From Verrucomicrobiaceae bacterium UBA2429 (lineage in GTDB: Bacteria > Verrucomicrobiota > Verrucomicrobiia > Verrucomicrobiales > Verrucomicrobiaceae), in NCBI GenBank assembly GCA_002343505.1, contig DDQZ01000094.1, positions 46,854-110,853 of the forward strand: a stretch of DNA of 64,000 nucleotides, read 5' to 3'. The notes under the pieces are model-generated. The model was not told the origin of the DNA. It saw nothing but the letters and a program-made list of their open reading frames with translations, and did not search any database. The translations under genes were made by a program, and so were the position numbers. This document shows positions 22,569 through 31,575 of the stretch, piece after piece; positions within the stretch are counted from its first letter, which is position 1; each line of letters begins with the position of its first letter.

Positions 22569-23335
22569 ACCCCGAAATCCAATCCGCTCTCGAAATTGAG
22601 GCGCGAATCCACAATCAGCGCCTCCATGATCTGATGCGTGGGATGAGGGAGGATGTCCTGACTGGGAGGAAGGACGGGCTGCAGGCTTCGAAGGAATTTG
22701 CGCTGCTCTGGCAGGAGTCCGTGAAATCGTTGAGCGGAAGGGTGTGCGAACTGACACGCTGGCGGCGTCCCGGATTCATTCGCGGCACGGGCTTCCTGCG
22801 GCACATCCTGGCCTGGCCGGGGATGCCTGCCGAGTTTGTTTTCTTCAAGCCTGTAGTGAGAGAATTCTCTGCTTTGATGGAGGGCCTGCTTGGCATCCTG
22901 TTCGCTGGTGTCGCCGCCGCACCGCATGATTACTGCAAACACGTCCGCGCCCCCTACAGCTTTGAAAGCGAGGACGGGGATGTCATGACTCATGCCTATC
23001 TTCACTGGCAGGATTGGATGAAGGACATGCTGGACAGGGCGCGCTTCCTCGGTGTCGGCTGCGGACCAGCCCAGGCTGGCGGCAGTCTGGAGATGCGTGA
23101 GCTGGCGGCGCGCCTGCCGGGCGTGTTGTCACACATGCCTGAAATCCGTGAATTATGCCGCCCAGTCGAGGGCGCGTTGTTTGACTCAGTCCGCTCCGCC
23201 TGCATGGAGCGCCTGAACTCGTGCTGGCTCGGCACGGCTGAGCAGCCGGCAACCGCATGGAAGTTCGTGGATGCGAGTTTTGAAATCTGGCGAGGCTTCA
23301 AGCACGACACCTCCGATGACGACATCCCTTTTTGA
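22559..23335 (+). CDS. Unknown soluble helical protein at the end of the tagging operon
   Basis: A 258-residue protein that I do not recognise. It is mainly helical, without a signal peptide or clear membrane segment, although LMEGLLGILFAGVAAA is one hydrophobic helix. It ends in an acidic tail DTSDDDIPF. ATG 22559 lies inside the 3' end of the membrane-protein gene (ten-base overlap), suggesting coupled translation and a joint role. A 61-base gap follows before the next gene, the largest in this gene series, so the operon may end here. Confidence 0.55.
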   Translation: MPLNPEIQSALEIEARIHNQRLHDLMRGMREDVLTGRKDGLQASKEFALLWQESVKSLSGRVCELTRWRRPGFIRGTGFLRHILAWPGMPAEFVFFKPVVREFSALMEGLLGILFAGVAAAPHDYCKHVRAPYSFESEDGDVMTHAYLHWQDWMKDMLDRARFLGVGCGPAQAGGSLEMRELAARLPGVLSHMPEIRELCRPVEGALFDSVRSACMERLNSCWLGTAEQPATAWKFVDASFEIWRGFKHDTSDDDIPF

Positions 23336-23396
23336 TTTTTGAGCCTCGCCGGGCGCGAAAAACATAACATTCGTTCCTTCGCCGGCATACAAGGGC

Positions 23397-24368
23397 ATGA
23401 CCGCAACGTCCTTCCCGCCACAATCTGCCTCCGCCGCGGACAGTCTCGTGGACGCATTGTCCGGCTTCATCCAAGAAAAGACCCAGGCTGACTTTAGTGC
23501 CATCCGTTCCAACCAGTCTTTGTGCGCCGCTCTCGATTTTTTTTGGCATGCCCAGATCAGGTTGTTGGATGTCGCCTCGCCTTCCACTAAGCGGCTGCAG
23601 TTTTGCGCGCCGGGGAAACCCTCGTTCTTCGCCTCCGTCGCTCCTGATCGTGTTCGCCGACCGAAGTCTTCCGCCAACGGCTGCTGTCCGCTGTGTGACT
23701 ACTCCTTGTTGAGTCAGGGCCGCCAAGTCGGGGTTTTGCACGGGAGGTTTCGATTTTTGATCAATCCGTTCCCCTTCTCCGAGCGCCACTTCACCATCGT
23801 ACGCGAGGAGAACGGGCATGTGCCTCAGGGCATCTCAGCGGCTTGCGTGAATGAAGTCGCCCTCACTCTGGGGGCGCGTCTGGCAGACTTGATGGAATTG
23901 GCCTCCGAACTGCCGGATTACCTCATCCTGCACAATGCCGGTGCCGGCGCTTCTTTGCCCCACCATCTGCATTACCAGGCGCTGCCCCGCTGGCGGCGGG
24001 TCTATCCTTTAGAGTTTGCTGCCCGGCACGATGCCGGCTTTTTCAACGTGCCGTCTGCTTATCCCGTGGCTTTCTTTGTGTTCCGGGCCTTGTCCCCTGT
24101 CGCAGTTCTGGCTGCGTTGCGAGAACATTGGCTGGACCTGCTCGATGAGCCCGGCCATGCGGCAGCCAGCGTCATCGCCACTAACGGCAATCTTTATGTC
24201 GTTCCTCGCGACACGCGGGTTCATGCGTCTTTTCCTGTGGCTTGCCTCGAAGCGCTGGGAGAGTGGGTTTTCCAAGACGAGACCAGCGCGCGCGAGGCCA
24301 GCCACCAGCGGCTTTGGGAATGGCTGGCCTCCGCGCAGGATCAGGCACTGCGCGATCTGGTTCAATGA
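23397..24368 (+). CDS. DUF4922 / HIT-like nucleotidyltransferase (GDP-galactose or Ap4A phosphorylase type)
   Basis: A 323-residue protein with the features of the HIT-like DUF4922 group. CCPLCDYSLL is a Cys-x2-Cys element, FLINPFPFSERHFTIV is the nucleotide-binding strand, and NAGAGASLPHHLHYQ (around residue 191) is the His-x-His-x-Gln-type active site in which the middle His carries the nucleotide. Relatives include plant GDP-L-galactose phosphorylase and Ap4A phosphorylase, which swap a nucleotide between a sugar phosphate and phosphate. It overlaps the next gene, a GHMP-kinase-like protein, in ATGA. A sugar-kinase/nucleotidyltransferase pair for making or salvaging a nucleotide sugar is the natural reading. 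Confidence 0.75.
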   Translation: MTATSFPPQSASAADSLVDALSGFIQEKTQADFSAIRSNQSLCAALDFFWHAQIRLLDVASPSTKRLQFCAPGKPSFFASVAPDRVRRPKSSANGCCPLCDYSLLSQGRQVGVLHGRFRFLINPFPFSERHFTIVREENGHVPQGISAACVNEVALTLGARLADLMELASELPDYLILHNAGAGASLPHHLHYQALPRWRRVYPLEFAARHDAGFFNVPSAYPVAFFVFRALSPVAVLAALREHWLDLLDEPGHAAASVIATNGNLYVVPRDTRVHASFPVACLEALGEWVFQDETSAREASHQRLWEWLASAQDQALRDLVQ

Positions 24369-25366
24369 ACAAATCCTCACTTGAGACCGCCATGTCTTCG
24401 AGCCTTGCCATCCCCTCCAGTCCGCTTCGCGGTCTTGGATTCTCCAGCAGCAGCGTGGAGAGCGTGTTGCGGACCGCTGTCTCCGTTGGAGTGCGGCCGC
24501 TGCTTCTTGAACTGCTTGCGGGCCGCCTCCCGCCTGAGCATTTCCGCAGCGTCATTGCCCGCACCGCGCTCGACGACGAAAGGCGGGCTGCCGGTGCCGC
24601 CATTGCCGGCAATGACGTTTATCCCATCGTTCACGGCGGGGTTGTCTCCGCCTCGGTGGACCTGGCATTCGGCGGAATGCGGACGCGGGTTGTGGATGCG
24701 GACAGCGACTTCCTCTCCCGTCACTTCTTTCTGGCATGGAATCCAAACGGGAAAATGCACAGCGTCTCCGCCGCTCTTTCCAACTGCTTTTCCGATCCCG
24801 TTGCAGGCTGTCGCGTGCGTTCTCTCTCCGCGCTTGCCGGTGAAATGACGCGGAACCTGGAAAAACAGGACTGGAGGGCCTGCGGCCAGGGCTTTCTGGA
24901 CTACAACCGCGAGTTTCAAGCGTGGTCGAAAAGCTATCTTTCCCCCTCTGTGGCAAGTCGCATGTCTTCCCTGGTTTCTCGCGCGGGCAAGGACAGGCTG
25001 CCGGGCTGGAAGCATCCAGGGGCGGGAGACGCCGAATCCGTGCTGCTGGTGTGTGACGGGAGATCTGAGACCATTTCCTTTTTGCGAAGTGAGTTTCAGT
25101 CCTGCGGCTGGGAGTTCCAGCCAGTGCGCGGGCAAGGCGGGCTTCAAGTGAGTCTCGACACGCCAGGTCAGAAGCTCACCGTGTCTGCCCCCCATCGGGT
25201 GGACTTTATCGGCGCCGCGGACCTCGGCGCGGATGCCCGCATAGCAGTGGAGGGAACCTGCCTGGCCTGCGCTGTCGGTCCGCGATTGCAGATAGATTGC
25301 CCGTTCGTGCACGCGCTACAAGGTGACATGCGGAATGGATGGAATGCCACAGTGGATCGCGCTTAA
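24365..25366 (+). CDS. GHMP-kinase-like protein with permuted motif order
   Basis: A 333-residue protein with GHMP-kinase elements in an unusual order. Motif 2 (PLRGLGFSSSSVESVL, about 20-35) comes at the very N-terminus. The family's G-x-x-D-x-x-x-x-x-x-G-G segment appears as GNDVYPIVHGG, and motif 3 as PGAGDAESVLLV (about 217-228). The element that normally opens the protein, motif 1, appears last as VSAPHRVDFIGAADLG (about 271-286), followed by AIAVEG-like strand sequence. In ordinary HddA-type sugar kinases motif 1 is within the first 20 residues. This looks like a circular permutation rather than truncation, because all three motifs are present. It is coupled to the nucleotidyltransferase gene and probably phosphorylates its sugar. 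ATG 24392 is a second possible start. Its end overlaps the opposing WD40 gene by four bases. Confidence 0.55.
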   Translation: MNKSSLETAMSSSLAIPSSPLRGLGFSSSSVESVLRTAVSVGVRPLLLELLAGRLPPEHFRSVIARTALDDERRAAGAAIAGNDVYPIVHGGVVSASVDLAFGGMRTRVVDADSDFLSRHFFLAWNPNGKMHSVSAALSNCFSDPVAGCRVRSLSALAGEMTRNLEKQDWRACGQGFLDYNREFQAWSKSYLSPSVASRMSSLVSRAGKDRLPGWKHPGAGDAESVLLVCDGRSETISFLRSEFQSCGWEFQPVRGQGGLQVSLDTPGQKLTVSAPHRVDFIGAADLGADARIAVEGTCLACAVGPRLQIDCPFVHALQGDMRNGWNATVDRA

Positions 25367-28300
25367 CGCAGCCCTCTTAACTCATAAGAGCTGCATTGGG
25401 GGTCGGCGGAGACGCCGGTGTCAACGACGTGGAGAATGGGGCCGCAGCCAGCCTCCGGGCATTTTTGCCAAGCCACACACACGACAGGCGCCTTGCGCGG
25501 CTCGCTCGTCAGCAGGCTCGCGGTCGCCAGTCGCCACACCCTGACCGTCTGATCCTGCGAGCCTGATGCGAGAAGGTCAAGCTCCGGCTGATAATCCAGA
25601 CTCCAGATTTCACCCACATGGCCTTCGAGCTTCAGCGGCGGAAAAAAAACAGGCGACTTGCCCTCGGGATTTTCCAGCCGCCAGACCTTGATGAATTCAT
25701 GCCCGCCGGTCACCAGGCTATTACCACACCAGAGCAGGCTTTTAACCCGGCCGCGGTGAGCTTTGGCCCCCTTCAAACCCGGGTCTGAGAGTTCAATGGT
25801 TGCGACTTCCTCCACCGGCTCAGTTGCGGAGTCCAATGAGAATCGCAACACCGAAATCCGCACACTCGAATCATCCCCGCAGGAGGCGATCCAGATCTTG
25901 CTCCCGTCGTCTGAAACGCGCACGGCAAGGTCGCGGATCTTGCTCTTGCTCTTGAGATCGCTTTCTAGATTGCTCCAGAGTCTGTTACGCGCGGACAGAT
26001 CATGCAGACTCACAGAGCCCTTGCAGTCACCGCAGACGAGCAGGTCCCGCCCGCCGGCTTTGAACATGCGCACCGCGTCGGACCGGATACCAGTGGTTGG
26101 ATTCCAAATGACTGACGGAGCGGCGGTCTGGCGGTCAATGACGGCCACTCCGTTTACTGTTGCCGCTGCAATCCAGTTTTGTGAAACGTCATTCCTGTGG
26201 ATTTCAGCAAGGCCCACTTGATGAACTTGAATGGCTCCATCAAGACCAGCGCGACAGTAGATGCAACCGTCATCACCAGCCCAGACAAATCTGGGCGCAT
26301 GCTCCGGCGCGCCAACGGAGGTGACAACAGCCGTGTGAACCGGCGCCGTTGTGACACCCGATCCTGGATCACGCAAAAGCTCGCCCATCTCGTAAACAGC
26401 GAAGGGGTGCCCCGCCGCCCCCGCGAGCAGCCAGCCGCCGACTGTGTCCAGAGACATGCCAATGTCCGAAGTTTTGCGCTGCGAGCGGACCACACCCGAG
26501 GGTAAATCCAGATAGTGAAGATGGTAGGTACTATTGATGGAATTAAACAAGCCATCCTTGAATTCCTGCCGCGCCGGGTTGGGCTTGTGCTCTTGATGAA
26601 GCTTTAGAAGCGCCGGCCATGACAAGACTTTGACAAAGCGGTCGTAGCCGCCAGAGACGAGATAGTCCTCGTTTTCATGCCTAACGAAGCCCAGTGACCA
26701 AATCGAATTCATATGAACCCGCGCAATCGTCGCCCGGCACTCGTTCAGATCCCATAATTCCACATGCCCGGTCCTCATGCCTCCGCCAGCGACAAGGTGG
26801 CGTCCGTCTGGGCTGAAAGTCATCGAATCCACCCGGCGGTCTCTGGCCGGCAGGCGGTGTATTAATTCCAATTTAGACGAATTAAAGATCTCAATCACTC
26901 CATCCTGCTTTGCCAAGGCCAGAAGACAGCCATCCGGGGACAGAGCCAAAGCCCGGTAGATGTCTTTGCCGGATGAACCTTCGTCCGGTTTTCCACCTGC
27001 AGTTTTTTTCGCGTGAGTCTGGCCCAATATTTTTCCCTCGCGAAAAGTTAACCCCCTCAAGGTTTTGAAAGACACAGGAGGGTCCTTGTCTCCGGTTTCA
27101 ACAACCTCATAAATTTGCACCCGGGGGGGATCTGAGTCCACGCTCAGGTAAAGCCGGGAGGCAAAAAAAGCCGAGGAGAGCGCCCTGCTTCCAAGCACCA
27201 ACTGGTCCAAGTGGCACGTTCCATTTATTGTGTCGAAAATGGAAACATGATCGGCTGCCACAAGGATGGCAAATCGGTCGTTGACGAAGCCCGGCACAAC
27301 AAGCGGAGCACGATTGCCCAGCGGCACCTGGCTGCAACTTGAGCCGGCGGGCTTGCGAATGGCCGCTTCAAGATCGCAATCAGTGTTCCCCAGTTTCGTG
27401 AGTTGAACGGTGTCACTCGAAAATGTCAGCACTTGCGGCCTGCCTTGGGCCGTGAGTTGCGGGCAGAAGGCTGCGGCGACCATGGGCGCGGGTTTGCGCA
27501 GGGTATGGCTCGGCAGCAACCCCAGAGTGCTGCTGCCACAGGCAGTCGGCAGCAGGCGCAGCCAGGCCTGCCCGGTCTGCCCGGTCTGCCCGGCCTGCCT
27601 GGGTTGTTCCAGTCTGTCCGTCGCTGCCAGAAACAGTTTCAGCCAGTGTCGGAGACCCGTCTCCTTCTGCTCCACGATGGAGTTGTGCAGACACTGCCGG
27701 GCCAGCGCTTCGTCAATTTTCAAAACGTGATCAGCCAGCGGATGGATGACAAAAGCCAGCTCAGCCACGCGCGGGCGCGCAGGATGGTCAACGGGCAGGC
27801 AGGTTTTTCCGGACAGTGCCTTTTCGAGACTCTTGGCCAAACGCCTCACACCCCTGGGCTGGGCGAGGTGGTCGAGAATAAACCCGGGGTTTTGCAGGGC
27901 TTCGTGAAAGTTGTCCCAGAGGCGCCCCAGGCGCAAGTGACCCAGAACATGGTCGAGCATGTACTGTCTGGCTTCTCTCGCGGCGGGCATGTCACCAGCA
28001 GCAGCCTGGGGGCTAGGCTCGTTGTGAAGCAACATGAAAAGCCGGCGACCCCACCGGCAGTGCCATTCTTTCACCCGCTCTTTGCCTGTGTCGGTTTCGC
28101 ATAAATGCTCCATGATCTGCCGCCTTGTGATCATGGACATTCGCCACAAGTCCTCCTCCTGCACTTCCAAAGCTGCGGACGCATTCCGAATGGCTTTCTC
28201 CAAAGAATCAGACTCGGATTCGCCCAGCAGGTTCTTCCAGGTCTTGTCCCAGCGAAACAATCTCCTGGCGCAGACCAGCCACCCCAGCGGATCATTGAGA

Positions 28301-30051
28301 TCATGGCGTGCAAGCAAGTGTTCGCAAAATCCAGCGGCATTCAAGGCACTGCCTTTCCCGGCTTTGCCTTTGGCAAGTTCCAGAAACCTAACGTCTTTAG
28401 TTCTGGTAACTCCTGCATACGAGCCAGAATGGAGGATCAGGCGCAGTCCGGGTTTGGTAATGTGATTTCGCCTGACAATGCCAGCCAGCCGCGCTGGCAG
28501 ATTCGAGCGGCCATGGTGGTCAGAGATGAAATCCACACCGGCCAGAATCATCAAAGCTTTGGAACCCTCAGGCAGACTGTCCAGGCAGTGCGCCAGCATT
28601 TGCAGTTCCCTTTCAACGGGATCGGAGTGAAACGCACCTTCGGATGATACTGCGTCAGAATTCTGGGTGGCGCGCCGCGCCTGGGCCACCAGGGACTGCA
28701 CCACCACCAGCGGGTCGGCGGTATTGCTGTCAGGCCAGTAGCCCATGACTGTCCAATCGGGATTGGAGGCTGCGAGGGTAAGCGCGTCGGCCGTCTGGTC
28801 AGCGTCATCGTTTTCTATGACGAGGACTCGAGGGGATGCAGTCTTCATCCAATCGGCATCGGGGTCAGGCGCAGCCGCCGAGGAATCAGACGCGAGAGGG
28901 GGCGTGACCAACCGGCCTTGGAATCCAGGCGCCCACGTCTCGTGAATCATTTTTTCAACCACCACGGCCTGGAGAAGCTCGCTTAGGCCCGGCCTGGCCA
29001 CGATGGGAATGGTTTTCCTTTGCCGGCAAAGCCAGGTCAGCGGATGAGATGTCCGCACATATTTGCCGGGGGATTCACCCAAATGCAGGAGATTATTATC
29101 GTCTTCAGGAAGGAGGACGGCATGAAACGACTCGCGGTCATTCGAAGTGAAATCGAAAAATTTGGCCAGCTTTGCTTTAAGGTCGACGGTGGAAGCCCCA
29201 AAGCAGCCCGTGGCCAGCAATGAAAGAGGATCAAGGCGGGCTACAGCATCACGATCTACCTTGTCCTTCCATTTCACGCTGGAGTTGCGGGCGGCGAGCA
29301 GGGAAAGTCCAAGGGCGGCGGGGAGTTGCAGCGACTTCCCGCTCAGCTTGCTGGCGGCGGGGTGTTGATGGCTGAAGCAGAGGCTCCAGATGATGTGACA
29401 GGACTTTGGCCACTCGGCAAGCACGCTAGCCTGGTTGAATGCTTCAACCAGGCTTGCCTTGAAGTCATCCGCCAGAATCTGAAGTTCCTCATCCCATCCA
29501 AGCCACAGGCGCATGGCCGGCGAGGGGACGAGCGAGCACGCCGTGTGCCCGGCTACACCATCATCCACCAGGGTCAAAACCAGTTCAGCCAGCACAGCCC
29601 TGGTTGGAGATTCCTGAACCAGTACCACCTGCATGCGAACCTGGCAGTCAGGACGCGTGCCCAGAAACTCCACCAGAACGGCGGACGCATCCGCTCTGGC
29701 TAGGCCGGTTGTTTCAAGAAGACCCGTGCACTCCGCCACCAGCTCAGCCTTGTGTTTCGAATCACTGTGCTCGTATCCTTTGTCATGAAGAAAAATGGCC
29801 GCCTCAGGGTAGGCGCGCAGCAGGCAGCGCCATTTATCGTTTTGAATAGTTCTTTGGATTTGGGCAGAGCAAGGATCACCGTGCGATCCCTTCTGTGCTG
29901 TCTCACACTCCATGACGAGCAAGTCGCGCCATTCGTCAGCCGAGAGAGTGGACAGAGAAGACGCGGAGAGGTGGCTCCTGAAGGCTTTCCGCCACGAGCC
30001 AAAGCCCGGCAGAAAACGGAAGCACCAGCGTTGAAACAGGGACGGCTTCAT
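25363..30051 (-). CDS. Giant WD40-repeat protein with possible Lon-type domain
   Basis: A 1562-residue protein. Residues about 860-1555 contain WD40 repeats, the last ones typical (GHVGEIWSLDYQPELDLLASG then SQDQTVRVWRL; also FSPDGRHLVAGGG). Residues about 235-320 resemble a Lon (S16) proteolytic domain: LSGKSLQLPAALGLSLL would hold the Ser (S240), LLATGCFG a strand, and VDLKAKLAKF the Lys (K292 or K294). The centre (about 400-600) looks like a NACHT/STAND-type region (PRVLVIENDDADQ, GSKALMILAGVDF), but no intact Walker A is visible. It is the last gene of a three-gene unit, coupled to the preceding small gene by TGATG. Base composition here is visibly less G+C-rich than in the neighbours. 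Role unknown; a sensor or conflict-system effector is possible. Confidence 0.6.
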   Translation of the reverse strand: MKPSLFQRWCFRFLPGFGSWRKAFRSHLSASSLSTLSADEWRDLLVMECETAQKGSHGDPCSAQIQRTIQNDKWRCLLRAYPEAAIFLHDKGYEHSDSKHKAELVAECTGLLETTGLARADASAVLVEFLGTRPDCQVRMQVVLVQESPTRAVLAELVLTLVDDGVAGHTACSLVPSPAMRLWLGWDEELQILADDFKASLVEAFNQASVLAEWPKSCHIIWSLCFSHQHPAASKLSGKSLQLPAALGLSLLAARNSSVKWKDKVDRDAVARLDPLSLLATGCFGASTVDLKAKLAKFFDFTSNDRESFHAVLLPEDDNNLLHLGESPGKYVRTSHPLTWLCRQRKTIPIVARPGLSELLQAVVVEKMIHETWAPGFQGRLVTPPLASDSSAAAPDPDADWMKTASPRVLVIENDDADQTADALTLAASNPDWTVMGYWPDSNTADPLVVVQSLVAQARRATQNSDAVSSEGAFHSDPVERELQMLAHCLDSLPEGSKALMILAGVDFISDHHGRSNLPARLAGIVRRNHITKPGLRLILHSGSYAGVTRTKDVRFLELAKGKAGKGSALNAAGFCEHLLARHDLNDPLGWLVCARRLFRWDKTWKNLLGESESDSLEKAIRNASAALEVQEEDLWRMSMITRRQIMEHLCETDTGKERVKEWHCRWGRRLFMLLHNEPSPQAAAGDMPAAREARQYMLDHVLGHLRLGRLWDNFHEALQNPGFILDHLAQPRGVRRLAKSLEKALSGKTCLPVDHPARPRVAELAFVIHPLADHVLKIDEALARQCLHNSIVEQKETGLRHWLKLFLAATDRLEQPRQAGQTGQTGQAWLRLLPTACGSSTLGLLPSHTLRKPAPMVAAAFCPQLTAQGRPQVLTFSSDTVQLTKLGNTDCDLEAAIRKPAGSSCSQVPLGNRAPLVVPGFVNDRFAILVAADHVSIFDTINGTCHLDQLVLGSRALSSAFFASRLYLSVDSDPPRVQIYEVVETGDKDPPVSFKTLRGLTFREGKILGQTHAKKTAGGKPDEGSSGKDIYRALALSPDGCLLALAKQDGVIEIFNSSKLELIHRLPARDRRVDSMTFSPDGRHLVAGGGMRTGHVELWDLNECRATIARVHMNSIWSLGFVRHENEDYLVSGGYDRFVKVLSWPALLKLHQEHKPNPARQEFKDGLFNSINSTYHLHYLDLPSGVVRSQRKTSDIGMSLDTVGGWLLAGAAGHPFAVYEMGELLRDPGSGVTTAPVHTAVVTSVGAPEHAPRFVWAGDDGCIYCRAGLDGAIQVHQVGLAEIHRNDVSQNWIAAATVNGVAVIDRQTAAPSVIWNPTTGIRSDAVRMFKAGGRDLLVCGDCKGSVSLHDLSARNRLWSNLESDLKSKSKIRDLAVRVSDDGSKIWIASCGDDSSVRISVLRFSLDSATEPVEEVATIELSDPGLKGAKAHRGRVKSLLWCGNSLVTGGHEFIKVWRLENPEGKSPVFFPPLKLEGHVGEIWSLDYQPELDLLASGSQDQTVRVWRLATASLLTSEPRKAPVVCVAWQKCPEAGCGPILHVVDTGVSADPQCSSYELRGLR

Positions 30052-30395
30052 CAGAACCCGTCAGTTTCGAGACTTTTTTTCAATTCAGTCACGGACTCGC
30101 CGGCTGAGGCTGCCAAGGCTAGCACACTCATGGTGGCGGCACTGCTCTCCGCAGTCTGTCTTGACTGGTCCAGCCGGGGTTGCTGGACTGCAGTCAGTCT
30201 TGCCTTGGCCAGCAATTCCCGCACCCGTTCGGGAGTGTAGATGGCCCGGGCTTCTTGAAGCGCGGCCGCTTCGAAGGCGGCGGCATCGGCGAGATCCTGG
30301 AATGCGGTTTCGATGAAATCTTCCTCTGGAAGGTCGTTTTCGGTATTCATTTGGATTGGTGTAGTCAGGGGTTTTTGATGGATTTTGTGACTCAT
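30051..30395 (-). CDS. Small acidic protein coupled to the WD40 gene
   Basis: A 114-residue protein with a predicted helical, acidic first half (LPEEDFIETAFQDLADAAAFE, given here in part) and a TPERVRELLAKAR helix. It has no known motif, signal or membrane segment. Its ATG at 30395 follows the TAG of the sigma-like gene after one base, and its TGA shares a base with the WD40 start, so translation is probably coupled through all three. ATG 30350 would give a 99-residue version. By position it could be an anti-sigma or adaptor protein, without sequence proof. Confidence 0.55.
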   Translation of the reverse strand: MSHKIHQKPLTTPIQMNTENDLPEEDFIETAFQDLADAAAFEAAALQEARAIYTPERVRELLAKARLTAVQQPRLDQSRQTAESSAATMSVLALAASAGESVTELKKSLETDGF

Positions 30396-30396
30396 A

Positions 30397-31410
30397 CTAT
30401 GGGTTGATGATGCGCCTGATTTTCCTCCTCAAGTGGTGCCAATATACGGCCTCGGTCGCTAATCCGATTCCGAGGCCCTCAGCCACATCTTCCAGGGTGA
30501 CTGGCAGTTTGTCCCAACTCAAACCTGCGGTGCGAAAAGTCCAGCCAGCGACAGTCAGTGACCGGATCACGATGTCTCTCGCTAGCGCAGCGTCTGCGCG
30601 GACTGCTGCGGTCTTGGCTGTCACGCAATAAAGGATTCGCCACTCCAAATGTTCTATCTCGCGCGGGTTCAATAACTCATTCTCAGCACTTCGCATATCT
30701 TTAACCTTATCGAGGAAATCAAGAAGGAGCCAGGAGAGGGCGCTGATGCCTCGGGGCCAGCCGGATGGAGGTCGGTTTTTCACGTTGGCTGCCTTATTCA
30801 GCAAGCTCACAACTGCCTTGTTGAGCGAGTTCACGACCCACGCCGCAGGGGCGCACCTCGGAGGCCACGCGGCATTGTTTTTCGCTTCGAAGATCTTTGT
30901 TGCCACTTCACTGGTTGCTTCTTCCGCGATGCTATCAGAGTTCAGAGCGCCTATTGCTCGCCTCTTGGCGACTACGTGCATTCGCTGAAGCAGCAGCCGC
31001 CATGCGTCAGTTTCTGCTTTTTCGTCAGGTAGCCGGCACATTGAGGCGTAAATCACCAGGAGATTGGTGACACCTGCGCTGTCATCGAATGCCCCGGTCA
31101 GTGCGTTGCAGGCATCTTTCGGGGCATGACCATTAGCGTAAACGAAGGCATCCAGCAAGTTGGCAACCCCAAGAGTCAATCGCGGAAAGAGTACTGGGCA
31201 AATGCTCGCGTCCTCGGCGGCTTCACCCGCCTGCCTTGCTTCCTTCCGGGCAGCGGATTCCTCTTCGCCAAGCCCGCGAATAATCATTTCGATTGAAGCG
31301 AGGTATTCAGCCAACGAGTCGCCACCGGCATCCTTGAGGGGGCAATCCAGCCAAACGGGCAGTTGAGCGTTCAGTGCTGCTTTGAGGCTGGGCAAATACG
31401 GACAGGGCAT
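30397..31410 (-). CDS. Sigma-70-like (ECF-type) regulator, divergent
   Basis: About 337 residues. The middle reads like sigma region 2: LLLQRMHVVAKRRAIGALN, then SIAEEATSEVATKIFEAK, followed by AAWVVNSLNKAVVSLLNKAA, in the order helix, D/E-A-x-x-x-V-x-x-K-I helix, W-x-x-x-x-x-N recognition helix. The C-terminus (TLEDVAEGLGIGLATEAVYW then HHLRRKIRRI) fits the helix-turn-helix of region 4. The spacing is longer than in common ECF sigmas, so the call is tentative. An upstream ATG at 31533 adds 41 non-conserved residues. The chosen ATG at 31410 gives MPCPYLPSLKAAL. It is the first gene of the sigma-like, small protein, WD40 unit. Confidence 0.45.
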   Translation of the reverse strand: MPCPYLPSLKAALNAQLPVWLDCPLKDAGGDSLAEYLASIEMIIRGLGEEESAARKEARQAGEAAEDASICPVLFPRLTLGVANLLDAFVYANGHAPKDACNALTGAFDDSAGVTNLLVIYASMCRLPDEKAETDAWRLLLQRMHVVAKRRAIGALNSDSIAEEATSEVATKIFEAKNNAAWPPRCAPAAWVVNSLNKAVVSLLNKAANVKNRPPSGWPRGISALSWLLLDFLDKVKDMRSAENELLNPREIEHLEWRILYCVTAKTAAVRADAALARDIVIRSLTVAGWTFRTAGLSWDKLPVTLEDVAEGLGIGLATEAVYWHHLRRKIRRIINP

Positions 31411-31575
31411 GGCAGTAGCAGGTTGAGGTTGGGGATGAGCGCTAGTCTTGCCGGGCGGGTTGAATGTACGGGAAAGGGCCTCCGCGACTATCGCGGAGGC
31501 CAGGACATGGATGGATGCGCGGTGACTCTGCATAACGGGATATGCGCGCTGAGCGGTGACTGTTAATAAAAAAAT

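Noticed and set aside
25323..25544. 73-residue plus-strand frame at the junction of the GHMP-like and WD40 genes
   Set aside because: Spans two opposing genes and has no independent coding features.
27540..27610. Short tandem GCCTGCCCGGTCTG-type repeat, possible CRISPR-like or VNTR array
   Set aside because: It encodes the (G-Q-T)n linker of the WD40 protein; units are about nine bases, with no spacers.
31534..31575. Rho-independent terminator after the GH17 gene
   Set aside because: There is a T-run on the minus strand but no stable stem before it.
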